A DNA stretch of 64,000 nt from Sorex araneus (taxonomy: Eukaryota; Chordata; Mammalia; Eulipotyphla; Soricidae). Location: the NCBI RefSeq assembly GCF_027595985.1, contig NC_073305.1, positions 173,401,209-173,465,208 on the forward strand. Direction: 5' to 3'. Position 1 is the stretch's first letter. The number at the start of each line of letters is the position of its first letter. Below the pieces are notes generated by a model that saw only the letters and a program-made list of their open reading frames with translations, was not told the origin of the DNA and made no database searches. The translations under genes and the position numbers were made by a program. This document shows, in pieces, positions 8,601-20,394 of the stretch.

Positions 8601-10769
8601 GTAAGTAATAAACCCTTTGGTTTCATAATCTTTCAGAATTAGACTTTGGGTTATCACACAGATTTTACAATACATAAATGATTGGTCAGTCAAGTCATTT
8701 AGGGAAAAAACTAATTATTTGAACATGACTTTCAAAAATTGAAGAATATCTAGCCAGCAGTTGTTCTCCCCATTATTGAAAAAAAATGCTTCCATATATT
8801 TTCTAAATATTCTCTTGAGATGACCTTGTCTTCACTGAGCACACTCTGTCCAAGAAGAATAAGAATGAAGATTGCTGAGAAGTATCATCTGTGGATCATA
8901 ATTACTACATGACTTTATTAGAAATGATAACCATATAAATGCCCTCCATTGGGCTGGGTCAGCTAAGTAAAGAATCATCCATAAAATATATCACAGTTCC
9001 TTCCATCTGGGCACATTGCCTTTGACAGAGGATATAGCCTCGCACTCACTTTCTTTCTACTTACATCTGCTACCATCCACTTCTTCATTTCCCCCGAGTG
9101 TTCAAAAATCATTTTTATTTCCTGTGGCTTTTGTCAGAGCTGAAAATAAGTTCTCTTTGGTGATAAGAGACCTGCCTTTCAGTCAATAATAACAATCCCC
9201 AAGGTAGCTCTGGTGATAATGAAACATTATTGTAATAGCAATTTAAACTAAGGCAATTTACCTATTACCTCCCAGACCTCTACTGTACAATAGTATTGTG
9301 GATATTTTTTTCCAAACCAAAGTGTCTACTGGGTGTTTTAAAATATATATATAACGAAAAGAAATCTTCATTTAAATAAAGCAGTAAATTGCTGACAACT
9401 TCAATAAACTTAACTGGTTGCTATTCATCAAATTAAAAAAAAATCAATTTTCTCAGAGTCCCTAATTGTATACAGATAATTTTTATGCAGATACATATTG
9501 AATAATATTTTGTATCAGCTGATATTTATCTTTCACTTGTGTCTCATTCAAAAGAAACCCTCGTCTCCTTGCCCCTTCTAAAATAAGAAAAGAAGTGGTT
9601 TCAAGAACCGAAGAGTAATTGAGTTTGTCTTAGAGAAAGAACAATGTTCTCTACCACATCTTCTAACCCAGGATGGGTTGTATCTCTGATATTATTTTTA
9701 ATAGAGTTTGTATATTTTCATTGCTAGGGATTTAACCCATGATGTTACATATGTGAGGAAAGTGCTCTACTGCTGAGATATATCTAAGACCCTATTTCTA
9801 ATAGACTTATCAAAGTTTTCAGTAAACTTCACAGATGATCTGAAAGTAACATTATGAAAGAACTTTGTTTCTGGATGTTGCTATAATAAATTCTTATCTA
9901 ATACATTCTGAAGGGATTTTACTCATCTACATTTAGAAAAGTTTTCAACTACAAGGGTTTCATGAAACAGTTTCCTTATCTATCGGAAGTTTTTCAGATT
10001 CTTCGAACTTTTGGTTAAAATTTTTCATTTTTCACTTTTTTGTGTGGACAGAGATGGCAACATTATCACACAATATGATTATATTTAAAATCACACATAT
10101 ATGTTTATACACATGTATATACATACACACCTATACACATCAAAACTATTCTCATATGTCTTTAATTCTAACTTTATTAGAATAAAACAAATACTTGTAT
10201 TTTGTTTTGCAAACTCTAAAATTCACTTACTTAGCAGATAAATTCCTTTCCCATCTGGCATATGATTTAATGACACTCTTTGTTTTCAATGTTTATCAAA
10301 ATCCTGATTTCAAAACACCAATTCAGATAGCATATGGATGTTTCATTTCACTGTAGGTGGTTAGTATATTTAGGCAGCTACAAAGAAATGTCTTTTTAAA
10401 ATTAAGTCTTTGTGGAAATAGTCATACAAATTTGTGGAAAGATGTATATAAATAGTTTTTTGAGAGATTTTTACCAGGAAAATTAGATTAAACTTGTGCA
10501 AATGCCAAAATCGTGTTATACAAAACCTCATCTATTATCATCCTAATGATTAGTAATAGAATTTTAAACTTGCAGTACAATTTTATCAAACAACTTTGTT
10601 TGCATGCATTTTCCATGAAGTTATTTGCTACCCATTGACTTTAACAGAACACTTAGAAAATTAACATTTTCAAGATACGTTGCTTCAAGCTATTACTATA
10701 ACATGTTTTGTCTAATAAATTATAAAATGTATATTTTTCATCTTAATTTAGAGAGAGTTATTTCCAATC
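8601..10769. other. Largely unique AT-rich sequence
   Basis: No gene found. A weak tRNA-SINE remnant on the minus strand lies at about 9715-9795 (gggatttaacccatgatgtt ... gctctactgctgagata). The rest shows no recognisable repeat or exon. Confidence 0.4.
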
Positions 10770-11590
10770 ATAGGTGTATTTTATAAAACAGCTTCATTCT
10801 ATGTTGAGAGTGTTAACACACACAGTTTATTTGAACACCATGGTTTATAAAGTTGTATGTGATGACTTGTTACAGGCATTCAGTACTCCAACACCAATAC
10901 CACCATCTCCTTCCCTCCACCATTGCTTTCAGTTTCCCAAACACCCCTCATGCCTCCCCCATAGTAGTCCCACAATAATTTAATTTACATTCCTTTTGAA
11001 CACTAAATGGCTAATGAATAGTCCAAAAATATTTTCATTATGTGTAAAAATTATTTTATCTCACCATGGAACATTAAGTTTTTGTCTGATGGTTTACTAA
11101 ACTACCCTTGAAAATTAGATCTTCCATGTTAGCACAGCAGGTAGGGTGTTTGCCTTTCACGTGGCCCAGCCGTGTTTGATTTCTCCATCCTTCTCGTAGA
11201 GCCGGGCAAGCTACCAAGAGTATCTTGCCCGCACGGCACACCCTGGCGAGCTACCCGTGGCATATTCGATATGCCAAAAACAGTAACAAGAAATCTCACA
11301 ATGGAGACATTACTGGTGCCTGCTCGAGCAAATCGATGAGCAACGGGATGACAGTGACACTGACAGTGTTAATGTTTTTGTTAGTCACTGTTGGTTGGCT
11401 TCTAGATTACATCCAATCCAATCCGGTGTGCTACTACTGGGATGTCAGTGTTGTAGGGTTTGGAGATGTTGAAAATCCAGAATAGTTAGCTGGGCAGTCT
11501 GACCAGAGACACGACATCATGACATTATATTTGGGTGTGGGAATGACTGCCTTGACTTTGGGGGGGTGGGGGCAGGAATTAGCCCTCCTG
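10770..11590 (+). repeat. Interspersed repeat family X, copy 2
   Basis: Contains ccaacaccaataccaccatc, ctaaatggctaatga, agtttttgtctgatgg and, after an inserted SINE, ccaatccggtgtgctac and ggagtgactgcc-like blocks in the same order as at 60289-61090. A SOR-R SINE at 11125-11368 interrupts it. Confidence 0.55.
11125..11368 (+). mobile_element. SOR-R SINE inside family X
   Basis: The head is shortened at its 5' end (starts near agcacagcaggtaggg). Body, atatgccaaaaacagtaaca and the tail gatgacagtgacactgacag are intact. Confidence 0.88.
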
Positions 11591-11771
11591 AAATTTTCCC
11601 AGAGGTTTCAGTCAGGAACTCGTGTCTGATAAATTTGGGGAGCTAGTTGAAGTTTTTCAAGATCTACTTATGATTCTCTGGAATAAGACCAGTAGATATA
11701 TATTAAGGGTTTTTCATGCCATTAGAACTTCAAGCCAAACATCCTTGTGTTTTTAATTTACTGGTTTCCAG

Positions 11772-11825
11772 AATGAAGCTTTGCAAAACCATATTTTGCA
11801 ATTGCATCCATTGGAGCAACCGTTG
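11772..11825 (+). CDS. Candidate coding exon
   Basis: A 54-base exon between a strong acceptor (gtgtttttaatttactggtttccag) and donor TTG|gtaagtaatg. It reads NEALQNHILQLHPLEQPL in phase 0 and ends in phase 0, which fits the terminal candidate at 12351. The splice signals are the best of the downstream set. The peptide is not recognised. Confidence 0.55.
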
Positions 11826-12350
11826 GTAAGTAATGTTTTTCTAAGGACCATCACTTCAATATAAAATCACCTTAAGTTTTTAAACTATTCAAAATAAACT
11901 TTATTAAAGTAATTCTTCAAATTGTAATATTTTGAAATGGCAATTATGACTGGAACCACTCATTTATTTCTCATTTCTATTTTCATTCATCAACATTGAA
12001 GAGGTGTCTAGTTCCATAAGAACAAGAAGAAATCAGGGAAAAATAAGAATATCTCCATAAGTAGGATGCAAAGTTATTTTTAAAATATCTCTGGGAACAA
12101 GTTAAGACTTCTCTTGAGATGCTCATGTATCATTTAAAGTTTTCAATAATTGGCCTTTGAAATGCCATGGATGCTTCAAATTTGGCTGGTAAACTTAGTT
12201 CTTCAGTTGCGTCATTACTATTTTGGCTGTCACATTAAAATAATATATGCTGCTTTGTACAAAGATTTAATTTCCCAATTCTATATTATATTGTTTTCTT
12301 AAGTGCAATAACTATAAATTAATTTTCTTATGCATTTTAATTAACTGTAG

Positions 12351-12404
12351 ACTACAGAACAAAACATCAAAGAAGTAGATCCTTGGTTGATTAAAGTTGA
12401 ATAA
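12351..12404 (+). CDS. Candidate terminal coding exon
   Basis: An acceptor with a T-rich tract (ttttcttatgcattttaattaactgtag) is followed by TTEQNIKEVDPWLIKVE and TAA at 12402-12404. Its phase 0 start joins cleanly to the exon ending at 11825. No AATAAA was found within 400 bases downstream; ATTAAA occurs at 12723-12728. It is either an alternative end of the gene ending at 6182 or the end of another gene. Confidence 0.5.
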   Translation, partial: TTEQNIKEVDPWLIKVE

Positions 12405-12802
12405 GATATATATCAATTGCACTACTTTTCCTATTGGGATGATGTTAAAATAGGTCTATATTTGTGCTTGTTATTTTTCAAAATGTACAAGTTTGCTATT
12501 CAAGCAAAAATATTGAAAAATATGGACTATAGAGCTTAAAAAATGTATACCCTTAAGAATCTATGACAATAACAGCAGATTGCCAACAATTATACATGGC
12601 AATGTTCACAGAGGAAGGTACATATCAGAGTCTAGTTGAGACAGATTCATCTTCTAAATAGGGTCTTAATTTACACTACTTAATCAGTCACACTCATTGA
12701 TCCAGAAGATTGTACTTAGGCAATTAAAGTGTGAACATTCTCAAAGGATCTAGCAATGTCTATCTTTGACTGATGTCTTTAACCTACGGACATTCCTGTT
12801 TT
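12405..12802 (+). other. Possible 3' UTR, otherwise nothing recognised
   Basis: Repeat-free AT-rich sequence downstream of the candidate stop at 12404, with a possible ATTAAA signal at 12723. Confidence 0.35.
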
Positions 12803-12816
12803 TGTTTTGTTCTTTT

Positions 12817-12988
12817 TTTTTTTGCTTTTTGGGTCACACCTGGTGATGCACAAGGGTTACTCCTGGCTCATGCACTCAGGAATCACTCCTGGCGGTGCTC
12901 AGGGGACTATATGGGATGCTGGAATTGAACTCGGGTCGACCGCTTGCAAGGCAAACGCCCTACCCGCTGTGCTTTCGCTCCAGCCCCT
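12817..12988 (-). mobile_element. SOR-A SINE, minus, with target duplication
   Basis: A poly(T) stretch, then gctttttgggtcacacctgg through to the head (gctttcgctccagcccc on plus). A 14-base duplication tgttttgttctttt occurs at 12803-12816 and 12989-13002. Confidence 0.93.
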
Positions 12989-13269
12989 GTTTTGTTCTTT
13001 TTGTGTGGTTTCACACCCTTCCACACACAGCTCTTTTACAAAATTGTGTTTGGGAACATTGTGTTGCTTAACAAGTAAATAGTTCAGAAAGGGGAAGACA
13101 GGAATATCTGTTTCTATAAAACCTAAAATCCCTTGTGGCTGATGTTCTAAATGTCCCCAACAAGAAGTGAAAAAGATACTAATGAAGATCTGGTTTGTAC
13201 TTCAGAAAGATCTTTGTAGCTCCGGGTCTATCTTTTGAGAATTTCTTTCCATATACTATACCCTTTGAG

Positions 13270-13581
13270 CATATCTGAAGTTTATTTAAAAGTAAGTCTT
13301 CTTCCCGGAAGCTTTGACATCTTATAGCCTAGTTCTCCCTCTTGGAGAACCTGGCAAGCTACCGAGAGTTTCCTGCCCATATGGGAGAGCCTGGCAAGCT
13401 CCCTGTGACGTATTCATATCCCAAACAATGATGGGTCTCATTCCCCTGACCCTGAAAGAACCTCCAATGCAGTGCTGTTGGGAAAGACGAGTAAAGAGAG
13501 GCTTCTAAAATCTCAGGGCTAGGACAAATGGAGATGTTACTGAGACCACTCAAGAAAATTGATGATCAACAGGATGATGGA
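13270..13581 (+). mobile_element. RTE 3' end, long form, plus
   Basis: Matches 19975-20267: ccctcttggagaacctggc, ctcattcccctgaccctgaa, gaggcttctaaaatctcagg and aaatggagatgttactgaga. Its simple-repeat tail (GAT)n continues at 14822-14841, beyond an inserted LTR. Confidence 0.75.
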
Positions 13582-14821
13582 TGTAGGATAGCATTGGGTT
13601 TGTTCTTTCAGTCTTGCCGCAGGGAACTTAGTTTACCTTAAAGCAATGTCCTTTCTGTATGGACACAGGAAGATAGTTAATATTATGCTCTGTAACTTGG
13701 GAGCTGATTGACTCCAATAGTATTTGCTCCTGGGCATCTACTTTCTCGACTCAGCTGTGCTTATTTCCTAGCACCCCAAAAGCAGGGTCCTGACGAGGGA
13801 TGGAACGGACACAGGGCAAGCTGTGAGCTACCCTGACATCAAAATAGGCCAGGCCAAAGCGCCACAATACTCAACTATAAGTTGAGAGCATGGTCATAGA
13901 CAAATGCTGTCATGATCCAAAAGTAACGACAAGACTAGGACCCTGCTGGAGGTAGGAAGACTAACCTGACCTGAGGACTGTGGTCTGGAATATATAGTGA
14001 GACATCCTTAGGAAGAACCAAACTTTAAGTTTGATATATCTATTACTGTGCTCATACAGTATGACATTGCTAGAAATATTAGAAGTAGATTTATTATAAC
14101 TATTTAAATGGATTACTAGCTTAGGAAAGAAGAAAGCAACACACCCTGTATGGCATCCCACCCTTAAGTGGATCTCCTAGTAATCTGAAGTAATCTCCTT
14201 AGATGAGATTTTGTTAATCTTCTGGAGGAATGTCTTACCCCTCTTTGTTGATTTGTTAATGTTAAGCCCACCTTTGTGTCACCACCCTGTGTGATTGCTA
14301 TATAAACTAAGTCTGTAAGAGAGATCAGAGAAGACACAGAAGCAGAGAGAAGACACAGAAGCAAAAGGGAAGACACAGAAGCGGGGGAGAAGACAAGAAA
14401 CAGAGCACGAGGTGAAAGAGAATCAGGGAGTCATCGGAGCCAGAAGGAGGGGAAGAAAAGAGCACAAAGCGAGTGAGAGTCAGAGTAAGAAGTAAGAGAC
14501 AGAGTCAGAAGTGAGAGTGAGAAGGGATCCAGAGAGAGAAGCAGAAGGGCTCCAGAGAGAGATTAAAAGAAGAAAAATCAGAAGAAACCAGAGGAGAGAG
14601 GACAGAGACAGAGTCAGAGATAGAGAGACAGACAGAAGAGAGCACAGCGGCACACACAGAAGCGGAGCACAAAGGAGGAGCCATCCCGATCCAGTTCATA
14701 CACAGTGTCTCGAGAGCACCAAACACAGGTGGTGAGACAGAGAGAGCACCGCCCCAAGAACCCGCAAACACATCATCACACATCATCCCTTCTGCGCATG
14801 TGCACCTTTGTGTTTTTCACA
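13582..14821 (+). mobile_element. Solo LTR, long family (my label LTR-1), plus, inserted in an RTE tail
   Basis: Starts TGTAGGATAGCATTGG and ends TGTGTTTTTCACA. Flanks are gatgga (13576-13581) and gatgat (14822-14827), a 5-6 base duplication within the RTE (GAT)n tail. It has a TATA-like box (gctatataaact, about 14297) and an unusual purine-rich stretch at about 14330-14760. Internal blocks match LTRs at 33673, 35979 and 44755. No gag, pol or env reading frame adjoins it, so it is a solo LTR. Confidence 0.8.
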
Positions 14822-14841
14822 GATGATGATGATGATGATAA

Positions 14842-15761
14842 TGAAGTCTTCTTGAAGGCTGACCAGTATTTATAGCCTGACCCTTCTGAATGCTTTTAGA
14901 TAAACTGTATGTAGAAATATATGGGTAAGAAATAAGTTAGTAATTATAATCATTGTATATACATGAAGGTAGTTAACAATAGTTTTCATTATTATCTTCT
15001 CAGAAGTATATGGATAGAACTTTTCTTTAATGTGTTTGACTGGTGGAATTCTTTTTTTACCCTTTTGGTAGCAGCAGTAAAAGAGTAGAGACTGACTCAT
15101 ACACAGCTCCAAGAGATTGTCCTTTACATTAGGATATTCTCTCAAATTTGTGGTTATTTAGAGCTTGAGTTTTTCTTTAAAGTTGCTTAAATATATCTCT
15201 AGAACTTTGTTTTAAGTTTAACCAGAATTTTTTTATTTCATATTAACATATAATATTAAAACATTATTTTTATTCTATTCCTTAAATAATTCCTTATTAG
15301 AGGGATTTTGAAAGTAATGAGATGTTTTAGAAGTTTTTATATAAAGGTGTCTACATTCTAAAGCTGAGGTTCTTAACATGGGACTTTTAGGTGGCCTTAA
15401 AGTGTGATCTTCTTGCAATATTTTATATATACATATATACACACATATATAAGTATATATAAACCTATAGCTTTTTTCAGATTTTTAAAGGTATACATAA
15501 ACTATAAAATACTAACAACTACTCCATAAATTTATCAGTTTTTAAATAGCATAACTGTAGTAAAAAAGTAAAAGACTTCTAATACAAAAATTATTTTCCT
15601 GCTTGAAAAGTGGCCTAATATCCATTCATCTGTATAAGTTTCCTTGGAAACAATCCATGCTCAAGTTTGAATACAACCTCCAAAGATACCATGAAGTTCT
15701 ACTTCTCTGTATATTTATAAACGTAATGTCTATCATGTCCTTCTTAAGAAGATTATGTTGG
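14842..15761. other. No gene or repeat recognised
   Basis: AT-rich sequence with a short (TA)n-like tract at about 15421-15470. No exon or known repeat found. Confidence 0.4.
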
Positions 15762-16410
15762 GGCTGCAGGGATAGTACAGTTGGCAGCACATTTGCCTTA
15801 CACACAGCAGACCTGGGTTTGATCCCAATATCCCATATGGTCCCCTAGGCACTGCCAGGACTAACTCCTGAGTGTAGCCAAAAATTCCAAGTGTTTGATT
15901 TGGTTCTCCGCATCTGTGCGTGATTAACTTCCATCTTCAGTGCATCATGGTCTGAAAAGATAGTTGATACAATTTCTATCTTCCCGATTCTATTAAGGTA
16001 TAATTTGTGGCCCAGAATGTGGTCTATTTTGGAAAACATTCCATGTGTGCTGGAAAAGAATGTGTATTCTTTCTTTTTGGGGTGTATAGCCCTGTATAGG
16101 TCTATTAGCCCTGTCTCCTCCATTTCTTCCTTCAGAGCCATCGTTTCCTTGCTGAGTGTTGTTCTTGTCGATCTATCCAGAGGTGATAAGGCAGTGTTGA
16201 AGTCTCCAACTACTATCGTGGTGCTAGTTATGTCCTCCTTAAATTCTGTTAGGAGTTCTTTTAAGTATTTACTGGTCATTCATTAGGTGCGTATACGTTT
16301 AAGAGTGTGATTTCTTCCTGTTGTACATATCCCTTGATGAATAGAAAATAACCTTCGCTGTCCCTTCTGATCCAAAAATTCAATATATAAATAATAAAAA
16401 GATTAAATTA
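15762..16410 (+). mobile_element. Old SOR-A-like SINE split by an L1 fragment
   Basis: Head and body run from ggggctgcagggatagtaca to agtgtag (about 15877). After the L1 insert the A-rich remainder continues at about 16382 (aatatataaataataaaaag). Confidence 0.65.
15888..16371 (-). mobile_element. L1 endonuclease-domain fragment, minus
   Basis: The minus strand encodes RRDSEGYFLFIKGYVQQEE, NVYAPN, then (after a small deletion) VVGDFNTALSPLDRS, TFFSSTHGMFSKIDHILGH and FSDHDALKMEVN. These are the L1 APE-type endonuclease motifs in order, including the GDFN and SDH active-site segments. The N-terminal start, reverse transcriptase and 3' UTR are absent. A 10-base direct repeat ccaaaaattc flanks it (15878-15887 and 16372-16381). 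Confidence 0.85.
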
Positions 16411-16411
16411 G

Positions 16412-16580
16412 TGGGGCCCGACTGATAATACTGCAGGGAGAGCACTTGTCTTGCATGCAGCCTCCTGACATCTCCTATACCTCCCCAAACGCCAATGAAG
16501 CTGAAGCATGAGTGAAGAACCAAGAATAAGCACTGAGCATCACTGACGGTGGCCCCCAAACAAACAAACAATAAATTAAG
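16412..16580 (+). mobile_element. Divergent tRNA-SINE
   Basis: Head remnant ggggcccgactgataatact ... cttgtcttgcatgcagcc, then gagcatcactgacggtggcc and tail ccaaacaaacaaacaa. Confidence 0.65.
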
Positions 16581-17550
16581 TTGGTTGGATATCTTGTAAA
16601 TTGGAACTCTACGTATTTAGAATTCTGAGGGATTTTTTTTGGGGGGGAGGAGAGGAAATAGAATGGCATCTGAAAACATGGTACAAGTGTCACAAATAAT
16701 TAAGGAAATAAGAGCAAAGAGATTTAACTAGAATGTGTTCAAATGAGAAGTAAAATGGAACCAGCAGTAGACCTATTGTAAGGGAGCGAACTGAGACACA
16801 GTTTCATCCACTAGAGCTAGTATCTTCAAATGTTTCACTTGAAAATGTCATCAGAGTTGTTTTATCTTCTAACAATTAGATTTCTTTATTTTCATAAAAG
16901 CAATAAACAGAAAATAATAACAAGGGAACGAGGTTTAGGCAAGAGATATAAACAGTGGTGATGGAAATATAAAGCTTTGTGGTGGTGGTATTAATCTGGA
17001 GAGATAATCAGTTAAAAAATGTCTCATTTCTAGGCTATTCAGGAGAAATTGGTTTTGTTCTCAGTTAGCCATGCTGTTTGACTAAAGACAGAACATGAAG
17101 AAAACTACATAGGTTACACCCTGTCAAAGAAATTTGGAAGATCGCCGTACTTCTTCAATTAGAAGTTAACCCAGACTCTCTTTTTTTATCAAAAGGAAAA
17201 CGAGTAAGTATTTTAATAAAGTTAGAAACACTGGCTGCTTTGGGATGTGGTACATATTTCCCAGGCCTTGAAATTTATGCTTAATTCTGCATGAAGGGTC
17301 GAGAACTATGCTTTTTACATCATTGTCTTTTAAATTTTTTAAATGAGCAGGTACTTTTCTGTTTTCCCCTAAATTTTATTCTATTGAGCCATGATTTACA
17401 ATGCTATCTGGTTAGGTTTTAGACTCACAGCATTCCATCACCGATCCTGCCACGAGGATAATGATGACTTTTAGGCTTGTCCTTTGTCCTTTCCAATAAG
17501 CACATTCTAGTATAAACTAGTAGAAACTATCTAGTATAAACTATCACAAC
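16581..17550. other. No gene or repeat recognised
   Basis: AT-rich sequence. A short direct repeat of ctagtataaact occurs twice at about 17508-17540. Nothing else identified. Confidence 0.4.
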
Positions 17551-17803
17551 AACTGTCACTGTCACGGTCATCCCATTTCACATCGATTTTCTGGAGCGGG
17601 CACCAGTAACATCTCCATTGTGAGACTTGTAGTTACTGTTTTTGGCATATAGAATACGCCATAGGCAGCTTGCCAGGTTCTGCCAAGTGGGCGAGATACT
17701 CTCGGTAGCTTGCTGGGCTCTCTGAGAGGGACGGAGGAATTGAACCTGGGTGGGCCGCATGCAAGGAAAATGCCCTATTCGCTGTGCTATCTCTCCAGCC
17801 CCT
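17551..17803 (-). mobile_element. SOR-R SINE, minus
   Basis: Full-length minus copy from the tgtcactgtcacggtc tail to gctatctctccagcccc at the head. No clear target duplication. Confidence 0.9.
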
Positions 17804-18279
17804 CAGAACAATCAGAGAACTTAAAGTGATGTGAGCGTGAGCTGATTTGGGACTCTGGTTGAAAGTAAGCAACAGGAAATCCTTTCTTCCCAGACTCAAC
17901 AGAAAGACCACAATCTCCATGAATTTATTATGAGCAAACTCTCAAAAGAAAACATACCAGACATGTTTCTTCTCCCAGATAGAATAGAAGTCCCTCTGAG
18001 AGTCAGTCACGTGAACACCACAAGGATTACTCGTTGGAAGCCTGTCACAGTAAGCAACTAAGAGGAGACATTCTTTGTTGTGAAATTGATGAACCCATAT
18101 TTCATTGAAATACCAATGCAAAGTTCATTTGAGTGACTGTGCTATAGCTGGTTCCTTCTCAAAGTAGGATCTTTTGGCATAATACTAAGGTTAAAGCCCT
18201 TGAGTAACTGAAACAATCAATAAAGGAATGACTGCTCAGTTTTAAGACTCTATTATCAAAAGAATGATTTGGGTTGGGA
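17804..18279. other. No gene or repeat recognised
   Basis: Unassigned sequence between a SINE and an L1 fragment; no exon found. Confidence 0.35.
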
Positions 18280-18406
18280 TAACATGATAGATATAGATCA
18301 ATGGAAGGGAATAGAGAATCCAGCCATAAATCTATCCAAAATACCCAAATGAGTTTAGACCAAAACTATTTCCATAGAGAAAATATAATACTTATTGTTA
18401 AAACAT
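18280..18406 (+). mobile_element. Possible L1 ORF2 fragment, plus
   Basis: The segment gatatagatcaatggaaggg ... agagaatccag reads IDQWKGIENPAIN, matching a conserved stretch of L1 ORF2 downstream of the reverse transcriptase. The remaining sequence is too decayed to follow. Confidence 0.5.
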
Positions 18407-18415
18407 TTGGTTTGC

Positions 18416-19297
18416 TTCCAAGACTTGGAGCCAACCTCCTGGTACTTATCTCTACTATTATTGGGTGTTAGTCTCCTATTCTGTTATTTAATTTTATATT
18501 CCACAGATGGGTGTAATCTTTCTATGTCTATATCTCTCTTTCTGACTCATTTCACTTAGTATGATACTTTCCATGTTGATCCATTTATATGCAAATTTCA
18601 TGACTTCATTTTTTCTAACAGCTGCATAGTATTCCATTGTGTAGATATACCAAAGTTTCTTTAACCAGTCATCCGTTCTCGGGCACTCAGGTTTTTTCCA
18701 AATTCTGGCTATTGTAAACAGTGCTGCAATGAACATTCCAAGTGCAGATGTCATTTGGACAGTACTTTTTTGCCTCTCCAGAATATATTCCCAGAAGTGG
18801 TATTGCTGGGTCAAATGGGAGCTCAATTTCTAATTTTTTGAGGAGCGAACATATTGTTTTCCAAAAGGACTGAACCAGTCGGCATTGCTGCTTCCTCCAG
18901 TAATTCTACTCTCCCGAAATCAGTATGACAATAATAGCTGTGAATAATCATGCTGGACAAGTACTGAGTGTTAAAAGTAGGTAAAGGGATATCTTGATGA
19001 CCTTCCAGTATGAATAATGCAAACCCACAATGCCCCAAAGGAGAAAGAGTGGGAGAGAGACAGACAGACAGATACAGAGAGAGAGAGAAGAAAAGCCCCT
19101 ACCCTAGAAGCAGGCTGCGGGGTTGGGGGTTGGAGGAATAACCAAAGGTAGCCTGGAGACACTGGTGCAGGGAAACATACACTGGTGGAGGGATGGGTGT
19201 TGAAATACTGTATGACTGAAATCTAATCATGAACAGCTTTGTAAGGGTCTATTTCACAGTGATTCAATTAAAAACTATTTTAAAAAAGAAAAAAAAA
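18416..19297. mobile_element. L1 with 5' inversion
   Basis: From about 18494 to 18826 the minus strand encodes the L1 ORF2 C-terminus (MFIAALFTIARIWKKPECPR, WYIYTMEYYAAVRKNEVMKF, ILSEMSQKERYRHR). From about 18930 to 19297 the plus strand is an L1 3' UTR end (actggtggagggatgggtgt ... gtgattcaattaaaa, then A-rich). Flanking ttggtttgc at 18407-18415 and 19298-19306 is a 9-base target duplication. This is the structure expected from twin priming: 3' part direct, 5' part inverted. Confidence 0.8.
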
Positions 19298-19306
19298 TTG
19301 GTTTGC

Positions 19307-19717
19307 ATTGATGGAGGAAAAAAGTAAAAGAACATCAACCTAAGCCACAGAGAAATATGACTTTAAAGGACTCAGAAAGCAAAGTTGGAAACTAGAACTA
19401 TGCTTCAAAAAATAAGATAATATCTTCAGAATTTTTGCAAAAAAAATTCTTACGATTTACATAAAAATAAAAAAATGTAATACTGTTTTTTATGAAAAGC
19501 AAAACTTCCTCTTCTTTCTTTTCTAAGCTATACATGGGGAGACAATCTGCCTATCACATCTCTGAGAAATAACTAGTAAAGAAAATATATAACTCAAAAT
19601 TCCACAACAAATAAGCAATACAATTAGAAGAAGGATGCATGGCAAAAAGGCTTATCACCAGAGAACAGAGAGATGCAAAACAGGCACAAGAAAAAACATA
19701 ACACAATTTTCTAGCAT
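19307..19717. other. No gene or repeat recognised
   Basis: A-rich sequence, possibly decayed L1 ORF2, not confidently assigned. Confidence 0.35.
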
Positions 19718-19727
19718 AGTTATCAAC

Positions 19728-20267
19728 CGAGGGTCTCTTGTCCGCACGCCTGGCTGTATTCCCCGGGGCCCCTTGGAGGAGATGGGTTCCAGCTTCCCTC
19801 CCCACCCCGAGCAGAGCTCCCGGCAGCCAAAGAGCACTGGATCCTAGCTACAGCCATGCTCAAGGCCCCTCTCCACACGTTCGGGCAGGCCTCATGCATG
19901 AAGGTACCGGCAGAGGAACCCAGGTGTATATAATCCCATCAAGGCCAACATCCAGAGAGAGATTTAAAAGTGAACTCCCAAAAGATATCTTGTAGCCTAC
20001 TTCTCCCTCTGGGAGAAACTGGCAAGCTTCTGAGAGTTTCCTGCCCACATGGGACAGCCTTGCAAGCTTCCCATGGTGTATTCATATGCTAAATCCAGTA
20101 ACAAGCTGGATCTCATTCCCCTGACCCTGAAAGAGCCTCCAGTGCAAAATCCTTGGGAGGGCGGAGTCGAGAGATACTTCTAAAATCTCAGAGAAAGGAC
20201 GAAATGAGAGGTTACTGAGCCCGCCCGAGAAATCGGTGATTAATGGGATTTCGTGATTGTGATCATG
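19728..20267 (+). mobile_element. RTE 3' end, long form, with target duplication
   Basis: The 540-base insert is flanked by a perfect 10-base duplication agttatcaac (19718-19727 and 20268-20277). Its last 290 bases match 13290-13581. The GC-rich first half (ctggctgtattccccgggg) has no parallel elsewhere in the window. It ends gtgattaatgggatttcgtg with little simple-repeat tail. The 5' end is truncated or it is a non-autonomous derivative. Confidence 0.75.
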
Positions 20268-20394
20268 AGTTATCAACAAGGTAAGTACAAATATAATCCT
20301 CAGTATAACTCCACATGCATAATCAAAGTAACTAAAATTTAAAAAAGGTTACTGACAAAGAAGAAACGAAGTCACTCACAAATTGCCTGTAGTA

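Noticed and set aside
14511..14735. Arg-rich 74-codon frame
   Set aside because: It lies in the purine-rich part of a solo LTR; the composition explains the Arg/Glu content.
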